DNA of 64,000 nt from Synaphobranchus kaupii (taxonomy: Eukaryota > Chordata > Actinopteri > Anguilliformes > Synaphobranchidae): contig CM056376.1 of NCBI GenBank assembly GCA_029718625.1, positions 94,593,945 to 94,657,944 on the forward strand, in the 5' to 3' direction. A program made the position numbers and the translations under genes. Every line of letters begins with the position of its first letter. The stretch's first letter is position 1. Below are positions 48,020 to 64,000 of this stretch, piece after piece. A model generated the notes under the pieces. That model was not told where the DNA came from and searched no databases. It saw nothing but the letters and a program-made list of their open reading frames with translations.

Positions 48020-50628
48020 GTAATAGGAAGTGCTTTCTTTGAAATTAGAAATTTAATATTAAGAGATTGCTTGTTAGACAATTTGTAGCCTACTAAGCGG
48101 TAAGCAAATTAAAAATGTATCGTGCCTTGTTGGGCGTTTGGCAACCTGTACCTATGTGATTACCGTATATTATACAGAAGTGGTATGGATCAGTACCTGA
48201 TACAGTCTCTTTTTTCTTTTTTGAAGTTTGGGGTTAATTGTTGTATGATCTGACAGGATCTCGGGTGCCGCAAACCTCAGAATCTACACTGACGGTCAAA
48301 GTCAAAATGCAGTCTACTTAGGCCTAGGCTATTTTATTGTCTCAAATATTTGCGCACGTATAAAACGATTACGTAACGTTTAGCTACTATAGCCTAGGTA
48401 ATAGCCTATTATTGACGTTATTAAAATGAGTGAAATTAACGATGACGCATCTCAATACCAATTGTAGCCTATTCATATTTGTATAATCAAAATGACATAC
48501 ACAGTCCTGAAAATAGCAGGACACCGGTAAATCGAAAGCAACGTTTTAAAATATATATTTAGAACGTGGAATAACTTTTTTTTTGCACTCATTCAACATC
48601 TTTTGCAAACTGATATCTTCTGATAGTGTGGCTGTATCTTATGGAATCTTACTGGCGTAAAACTGACACAACCGAACGAAATTGTGAATGGTCCACGTGG
48701 TGGCAGCATGCCATGGCTTCTTTCTATTTTCACCTCAACATCTTGGTTGTGCAAACTGGTAATTCATCGAAATATATTTATCTCTTATAAGACCTTGCAC
48801 TATTTTTTTATGTTTCAATCACGTTATCTGACAGACTTGGGGAGCTGGGGGTTGTCTAGTTGCTATCTTTTGTGTTATAATGGGAAATCAAAAACCCAAA
48901 ACTTAGGCAATGAAGGACTAGCAGCATTACGTATATTAACCAACCAATTGGTGTTGACGGCGCGAATATACTCAAGGTCACCTTCTTCAGATTGTATAGT
49001 TGCTTGTCCAAAGTAGGCTATATATAGCCTATATACTGCGAATAACCATGTATTTTGAAGCTTTTGGAACAGGGAGCCATGTACGGGGATTTTGTTTGTT
49101 GTGCCTGGAGAAAATGGAAAAAAATATCAGCTTTTATCACTGTCATCTTCAGCTTTCAATTTTTGCAATATCTTAGTTTGTGAAGAAATGTGTTCGTTAG
49201 CTACGCCCTTTGACCCCCACTCCCTAAAGAGTCCCTGCATGAAGTGTCTCGTTGTGCTTCTGTCCTGCCCGCATGATGGCTGCCTGGGCTCTAAATTAGG
49301 AACTGGTGGCACGCAATACATACATAACATACAGGCTTTCAACCTCGGAAGGAAAGCGTTGACCTGCAAATTGCCAAGCGGCACGGCGGAAAAGGGTGGC
49401 TAGCAGCTAACAGGTCTGTAAGGGAGGCGTTTTGTGGTTCATGTGGCACAACGCGTCTTTGTGTGGACTGAATTTGCCATTCAGCACAGGGAGGGAATGA
49501 AAGTAGATGCTGGCTAACGGAATCGCACGACTGTTTCTCCTGGGTAGGCTACAGTTGTCGGTAGCTACATTTGATTCGTACTTCGTTGTAAGATTTGAAC
49601 TGTGAGGAAACGATAAGTGAGGTAGGTGTGGTTATGGGTTGCAAGGGGAACAATGTGGCAGTAGTCACACACAATGTGAATACAATCCCCTCCTACTTGA
49701 GCAGCGTGCGTTTACTGTGGGCTATAGCCAGTGTGGAAACGCTTCCAGTTTGTAAGTTTGTTTGGAACTTATATCGAGGAATGTTTTGACTATGGACATT
49801 GTCGTTTTTCTGTCTAGTGAGCCGCTGTACTAGCTAACATAATTATGTTATATTACTAGGTGGTAATCATAGCCTAGCAGGAAGGTTTTCATCATTCCGT
49901 AGACCAGGCAGTTAAGATGCCCATTGTTAAAGAAACCTGTTTGTCGGGTTCTTTTGCAACTCGCAAATGTATGGAATCAATATTATCCAAGTGCATGCAT
50001 TTGTATCCACGTGGTCTCACCACTGCTTAGACTGAAGCGATTGAAACTTGCATTAAACAGTTGTAATTTTTTTACGCAGGAGTAAGGAAGGAATCTGGGA
50101 AATAATACCAGGTCAGCTATTGTGCGTCAGTAGCCGAGTTATCGAACGTCAGCTCTTATATTAACTAGCTGCTTAGGCGCAGCGATATGAGTATATAAGA
50201 TCAGGCTATAGGCCTATTCTCTGCACGTAAACGGGTTTGGGATGATAACTGGTGCTACAAGCTCTCAAATTAGTGTCGCACGTGCCAGACTGTCCCAAAT
50301 GAAATACCTACCCTGTTGCCATCTCGTGCCAGTTGTGAACTGTTTGTACACGTTCAGTGTTTTAGCTTTCTCCCTATTCCAGACAGCACATGCGACGAAG
50401 TTTCCTAGATTTCGCATTGGTTTGAGAATGTAGTAAGTTTGCATTTGGCGTAGTTTTAGCTCATTGGTTATTTCTTTTTTTTATTCAACGTAATGATCTA
50501 TCTTTATTTATGCATTTGAATGCAAATTGAACGTCTGACGTGTAATCACTGGTAAATTTATCCAGTCAACTCCGTGGAATAGGTAAATAGTGATAATGTT
50601 GTTTACTGTATTTTGTTGTCTTTCTTAG
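48020..50628. other. Probable 5' intron of bcl2l13
   Basis: No coding exon is visible. If the donor at 48019 is used, this segment is the intron that ends at the acceptor CTTTCTTAG (50628). The left part is AT-rich. I see no clear mobile element and no protein-like frame. Confidence 0.4.
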
Positions 50629-50657
50629 AAGGCTGTGAATAGTCTGGGTTTGACTGC

Positions 50658-50669
50658 ATGTTCCTCTAA
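50658..50669 (+). promoter_or_regulatory. Minimal upstream ORF in the bcl2l13 leader
   Basis: ATG TTC CTC TAA lies in the 5' UTR part of the exon starting at 50629, ending 18 nt before the main ATG at 50688. The ATG context is weak (T at -3). The main start is also weak at -3 but has G at +4. A three-codon uORF so close to the start could lower translation. Confidence 0.45.
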
Positions 50670-50687
50670 GCCTGACACTCCTCTTCA

Positions 50688-58950
<8,263 letters not shown>

Positions 58951-59715
58951 GTGAGTGAACTGGGATGGGGAACAGGTTGGCGGAAGAGGTGTGTCGGTTT
59001 GTAGTTCATCGGTTCTTCGGAGTCTTATGGGCTGTGTCCGCTTTAGCTGGCAAATGTGAATTTTTAGATCCACTTTCTCTTTTAAATTCCTTTTGTTTTC
59101 CATGTTAATCTTCTTTTCCCATTTTTACCGGTCGCCTGTTTTGCTTTTGGAATTGCAGTCAGCCGTTTTGCCATAAGAGGGCGCCAGATGTTTTATTATC
59201 GAGCTCCGATATTGAAAATTCAATTTGGAGGACTTAAAATTTTTTATTTTTTTCCCCGCACAGTGAATTTTGGTGTCTGTGGATAACGTTTCATAATACT
59301 AACTCCAGTGCAATTAAATTTTGTTTAATTAATTGCCTTTGGCATTCACAATACATTGGCTCTCCCTTTCTGTGAACTTTCAGGACCGCGCTACTGTGAA
59401 TTCTGGCATCATTGACACCTGTTCCAGCTCTAATCCTCGCATCAGTGCTTTGCACATTTAATCCCTCCTGCTCTCATTTAAACAAGATTAATCCAAAATG
59501 TGTTTGCTAATGACAGCAGAGCTATCCGGGATGCCCTCGCTTCCTCCGAGGGTGAATGTGTGTGTTTTCAAAATAAACCTGAGACTATGTCTCCGTGTCG
59601 GATTGAGTCAGAAATGACTAGAGGAAAACTGTCAACCAAGTGGAATGTCCACCTGAGCACTTTCTTACTGTGTTTAGGTACCCCGTGAACTGGATCAAAT
59701 TATTTAAAAAAATTT

Positions 59716-59935
59716 GACAAAAAATGTATTTGGTGCCCAACCGGGGTGGGCATATCCAATTCCCACCCCAATTTGGAATGGCCAATTGTCTGCAGCCGAG
59801 TACATGCGCAAACCCCACTGCCGCTTTTGGAAGAGCGTAGACTCTCCGCTGTTGCCAGCTGCTTCTTTGCACACCGCATACTACAGCGAAGCTCGCGTAG
59901 AGTTAGAGGAGGGAACTTTTATAAGTGGCTCTGAC
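59716..59935. repeat. SINE-like dispersed repeat
   Basis: The segment GGTGGGCATATCCAATTCCC is followed by ACCCCAATTTGGAATGGCC and AATTGTCTGCAGCCGAGTAC. It looks like the body of a fish SINE and shares the AATTTGG/CCAATT signature with the elements near 39.0 and 55.2 kb. A terminal tRNA head was not recognised. Confidence 0.45.
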
Positions 59936-60059
59936 TGAACCCTCCCATTCCCTGGGCGATTTAATTGAAAACGTTAGAGATATTTAATAAATTAATAATT
60001 TTTAAAAATAATAAATTTATTTAAATTTCAACTTGATTGATTTTTGTAAATATACGCTA

Positions 60060-60180
60060 ATTCCGAATTTGATGCCTGCAACACGTCCCAAAAAGTTGGG
60101 ACAGGGGCAAAAAAAAAAGACTGGGAAGTTCAAAAAACACCTGTTTTAAACATTCCACAGGTAAACGGGTGATGCTGTCA
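60060..60180. repeat. Dispersed repeat containing a GTCCCAA/TTGGGAC hairpin
   Basis: The stretch TGATGCCTGCAACACGTCCC continues AAAAAGTTGGGACAGGGGCA. The combination of a TGCAACACGTCCC block and GTTGGGACAGGGGCA is a pattern I recognise from widespread fish repeats. I cannot name the family. The boundaries are approximate. Confidence 0.4.
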
Positions 60181-61305
60181 TGACTGGGTATAACAGCATA
60201 TCAAAAGTCTCTTAAGATATCTTATGTTCAAGTACTCTTACAAGTGATATTATAACCTCTCTGCATTTGAATGGATCTCTATAGGAATTGGGGGGTGGGA
60301 TTAGATTAAGCTGGTTGGCTAAATAGCTGTAAGTCATCAAGGGTCTGCGGTATCAAACGAGCCTCAAACCATCACTCTTCTGCCAGATATGCAGTACATA
60401 TGGATGGATCACTTGAAGGGTTGTTTCCGCGTCAACATGAATGAACGTTTTAACATACAATATGATTTATAGTTTGAGGTTGTTGTTGCCTCTGACAGCT
60501 GTGGCAGGGTGGGATGGGCCCTCAAAGTTTTTCTTATTTTGGAAGAAAATAAATTTGGGGATTATTGAATAGAAATATTAAGAGTACTCTTTGGAAGCTG
60601 TGACTTGCAGAAGTCAAAGATGTGAGTTAGCCGCTTAGAATGTGACATCATGCCTTTAATGTGATTAGTTCTCTGCTGGGGACCTCGGTCTTGAGCTTAG
60701 CAAACTTATCATATCTCTTATTGTGTGAAGTGGCCAGGCGGGCCAATGTCCCATCTCCTCTCCCGTGCTCTTTTCCCTCCGTCTTCATAGCTTGTGGGTC
60801 ATCACTTGAGCATGCTGGTTCCTCTCCACCAAGGGTCCAGATGCAGTCAGAGAACCCTTGTTAAGGGCTTGCATTATTGTACTCCCAAACAAATCCTGTG
60901 CTCTGACACATTAACGAGGCAGGTTTGTGTTGGCAGTTTGCATCTCAGAAGTTGTGGATTTTTTTTGCCGCCTAGGCTATTTTTAGACTGACTGTTTCCT
61001 TGTGATCTCTTCGCAGTCCCGCACTGTGACGGGTCAGTCGGGCAGTGTTTTTCAGTATGTAATACATTCTTTTAACTATAATGTAAATAATTCAGTGTAT
61101 AATATTTTTTAAAGTACTAACTATAACATGACTACTCGTACTGTTGTCGCAGGTTCTGTCGTGGAAAACTCTGTATTGTTAATGGTGACAGCCCTCTGCA
61201 AGAATGCAAGAACTCATTCAGCCAAATGAATTTAATTAGGTCTTCTGTGATGGAGAAGTGTCAGGGGAAGCCTTTGTCTTTGATTGGATCCCAACACATC
61301 ACGTG

Positions 61306-61341
<36 letters not shown>

Positions 61342-61632
61342 AATGAGGTGACATTCCTGCTCTGTGTTATGTCAGTGTGTACTGAGGGGAGGGGGGGGGG
61401 GGGGGGGGTGACGGGGGAGGGGAGGTAGGAGAGAGGGAGGGGCCGACGAAGAGAGAGGGTGAAGCGGCTGTGCAGTAGTTGGAGCCTCAGTGCTGTGATA
61501 GCAGGCTGTGCGTGCTCCTCTTGGTGGCTAGCTCATCCGCTTACTTAGGATTTCCGCTCCCTCTCTGTCCTCTCTCCCATCTGTCTCTCCGTTTTCTTGG
61601 TCTCTTGACATCTGTCCGTCCCTCACACGCAG

Positions 61633-61647
61633 TGGCTGCACAGTGAG
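61633..61647 (+). other. Candidate 15-nt microexon of bcl2l13
   Basis: A pyrimidine-rich tract (about 61550-61630) ends in CACACGCAG, followed by TGGCTGCACAGTGAG and a strong donor GTAAGAG. The 15 nt would add WLHSE in phase 0, matching the phase 0 end of the exon at 58950. I know of no such exon in human BCL2L13. It could be chance. Confidence 0.35.
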
Positions 61648-63394
61648 GTAAGAGCTCTCCGTCTCCTGTTTGTGGTTGTGGTCTTGGCATGCGTTTAGAG
61701 TCGTTCTGAGCGACCGTATCGTTCTCTGTGACAGACCTTTGGCACAGTCTTCAGGCGATTTTAATGGGGACAAATGAGGCACTGGGCGACCGTGCGCTCT
61801 GGGGCTGTTCTTCTGGCAGTGGGTGGTCCAGCGGTCCCAATTTGGACCGAGGGTCACGGTCCTGTCCTCGTCAGGGACGGTGTGTTCTGAAATGGAATGA
61901 TCTCTGGTGAGCCGCTCTCTCATTATCCAGAGCGGTTCCCTGACAGTGAGAAGGGATGACACTCAGGACAATGGCTCAAGTTCCATAGTTCACTTTACCG
62001 TCTGTACAAACCCATAGATATCAGATTCATCTGTTTAACTTTAACGAGGCTTATCGTGTTTAGACAGAAATTGGTGTCCTGAGAGGAGCTCTGGGACTGG
62101 ATAGTTCTGTTATATAGTGCTTTATACTCTTGTTCATATTTTTACTTGATTATTGTGTCTGAGGGCTGAGGGGCACCGTAATTAGATCGGAAGGGTCGAT
62201 TATTAGTCACACTGTCGGGTGTAGTTGAAATGGCAGCGTCTCTTAAATCGAGTCAGGCCAGGGGGGATGGGCGGGACGGGGGGCGTGGGATGTTCTGGCA
62301 AGGGAAATGGAGAGAAGACATTTTGAAAAGGGCAAATACCAACCCACAGTGCTGATTGGGGACGCATGGGCATGACTGCACAATTCTGACAGGGCCCATC
62401 AAAATGGTCTATGTAGTAGTGTGCATAAGAGAGCAAGAGTTTGTGTGCACTCACGTGGGGGGTGGGTCTGTGTTTCCAGTACCTGTTTGCATGTATTTGC
62501 TTGTAAGCATGTGGGTGTGAGAGACAGAGAGCTGGCTGTATCTATTAATGTGGTGGTAGAAGGGACTCTTCTGGTTGAAGTGTTGGTCTACAGTCCATAG
62601 GTTTTCTCTGGTATGTGTTGCTGATGCCCTGTCCTTCAGAGAGCTGACTCTGTTGAGAAGTGCTGCGACTGTAAAGCTGCCCCCTCTAGGCCTCAAGCCT
62701 GCTGTCACTGTCATGCATTATGTAATGTAGCTCCTCACTCTTCCTATGTGGACTGTGCCAGAGGACTTTTATAAACTTACGTCATACTGTAGGTCAGTTA
62801 AATATTACAGTACTGCCGTAATACGCCCTGTACTTCACTTTGAAGCAGAAACTGCGTTTCATCCAACTGTGATGGAAAAATAAATTAATAACTGGGGGGG
62901 AAAAAAGCACTAAAGTCTGAGCCTGACCCACTTTCTGCAGAGAGAGAGAGCCCCAGCCCTGCGGGGGGGTGAGGAGACATCTGGCTCTTGTCTGGGACAT
63001 TCTCCTCAGAGAAGCCATCGCGGTGACTTGGGTCACACCTGGTGACGCACGGACAGCCCCCCATGTTACACGCAGCCGGTGGGACACAAAATGGGAGAAA
63101 GCACTTTGGATTGTACCACTGTGCCAAAGGTCTCAGATGGCGGGGGTGGGAGTTTGCTGTTACATGAGCATTGCCAGCACAGTTCTACCCTTTGAATTCA
63201 GTGCTCTTATCTGATGTTCAACAGGGGGGCTGTGGACCAATAGCGTACAGTCCTCGTCCTTGAGGTCTGTAAACCTTGGATTCGGGCGATTTGTCCTGGG
63301 AGAGTCATCCAGGCTTTCTCTTCCAGCAGCAGGCTTTTCACCTTTTAATTTGTAAGTATAATTTTGATTACATTCTGTAATCTCAGGGCAGAGT

Positions 63395-63480
63395 GGTATG
63401 GCGGCTCCCCACCTGGTATCAAACCTACATCTTTCAGGGTTCAAGTCCAGTGCCAAACCACTACATTATGCTGCTCTTAG
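63395..63480 (-). repeat. tRNA-like SINE fragment
   Basis: GGTATCAAACCTACATCTTT resembles the reverse complement of a degraded B box, and CCAAACCACTACATTATGCT resembles a tRNA 5' end on the minus strand. It is short and diverged, and followed by a doubled CCCTTAGACCCCTG. Confidence 0.35.
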
Positions 63481-64000
63481 ACCCCTGCCCTTAGACCCCT
63501 GCCCTTGATATAATGGGGGCATTAAAGGATTGATCCTTTTAAACAAAACTGAAATGGAGTGACTGTGTAGCCGAGTACTTGAGGGCCAAATCTGTTAACT
63601 TGATTTAATTAAATTGAATGTCACCATGAATATTTTTGTCAGTTCTAATTTATGGATTATTTAATTCATCGTCTTTACTGGCTTCTGCTAAGCTGATAAA
63701 TGGTAAATGCATAAACGCACCCCATGATAACTGTGGTTTTTCAGTGGAAATATAGGCCTACGCTGTCCGGCTATGTTCGGAGGATCGTGTGCTGTGCTGG
63801 CAGCATTTCTGAGACTGCGAACACGCAGCCCTGTTTTATAAATTATCGAGTGGGCAGTGCCGACTCCTATTATTCTGGCATGTACTGGGTTTAATGAGAT
63901 CAGGTACGGGTAATGAGGAACCGTGGCGCACATGCAAACGTACCATGTCTTCCTGAAGCTGTGTTATAAACGTTGATTGGGGGTAGACGTTATGTCGCAT

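Larger units (their letters stand above)
58951..64000. other. bcl2l13 intron 5 (to window end)
   Basis: The conserved continuation of BCL2L13 after GGW was not found, so the next main exon lies beyond 64000. The only exon-like structure is the 15-nt candidate at 61633-61647. Repeats include a SINE-like segment (59716-59935), a dispersed repeat near 60060, a (CT)n run (61309-61338), an 18-base G run (61391-61408) and a tRNA-like fragment near 63400-63480. Confidence 0.55.

Overview
The window is nuclear DNA of a vertebrate, most likely a ray-finned fish. It holds parts or all of four intron-containing genes whose human counterparts, from memory, lie together in 22q11: CECR2, SLC25A18, ATP6V1E1 and BCL2L13. 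The fish assignment rests on dispersed repeats of a teleost type (a tRNA-like SINE near 35.4 kb, hAT MITEs, a PHD/APE-type LINE) and on overall sequence style. The species cannot be named.

Layout. (1) 1-24.3 kb, minus strand: the first three coding exons of cecr2, a chromatin-remodelling partner. Intron 1 is about 20 kb, full of simple repeats, minisatellites, long G homopolymers and MITEs. The rest of the gene lies off the left edge. (2) 24.3-30.6 kb: the spacer between the divergent cecr2 and slc25a18, with an RFX-type X-box next to the cecr2 start. (3) 30.6-34.3 kb, plus strand: slc25a18, a mitochondrial glutamate carrier. It is complete except for a single-base frameshift in exon 8 and an uncertain first exon. 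(4) 37.2-47.6 kb, minus strand: atp6v1e1, complete, nine exons, 226 codons, every splice phase consistent. Its introns hold a hAT MITE, a 223-bp tandem array, a tRNA-derived SINE and a nearly full-length LINE. (5) 47.6-48.0 kb: a probable bidirectional promoter with a CLEAR-like CACGTG site. (6) 50.6-59 kb and beyond, plus strand: bcl2l13, with five coding exons visible and the C-terminal exons off the right edge. A candidate 15-nt microexon sits at 61.6 kb.

Functionally, atp6v1e1 (lysosomal acidification) and bcl2l13 (mitophagy receptor) probably share a promoter, and slc25a18 is a mitochondrial carrier. These genes are not an operon, and co-regulation is inferred from promoter sharing only. 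Gene order matches human, but cecr2 is inverted relative to the human arrangement as I recall it.

I did not find an undescribed biochemical system. The most interesting items are the LINE with a 2A-like NPGP motif ahead of a PHD finger and endonuclease, its insertion beside a splice donor, the shared CLEAR-type promoter, two tandem arrays with alternating (dimeric) variants, three hAT MITEs with recognisable 8-bp target duplications, a 540-bp foldback element and the candidate microexon.
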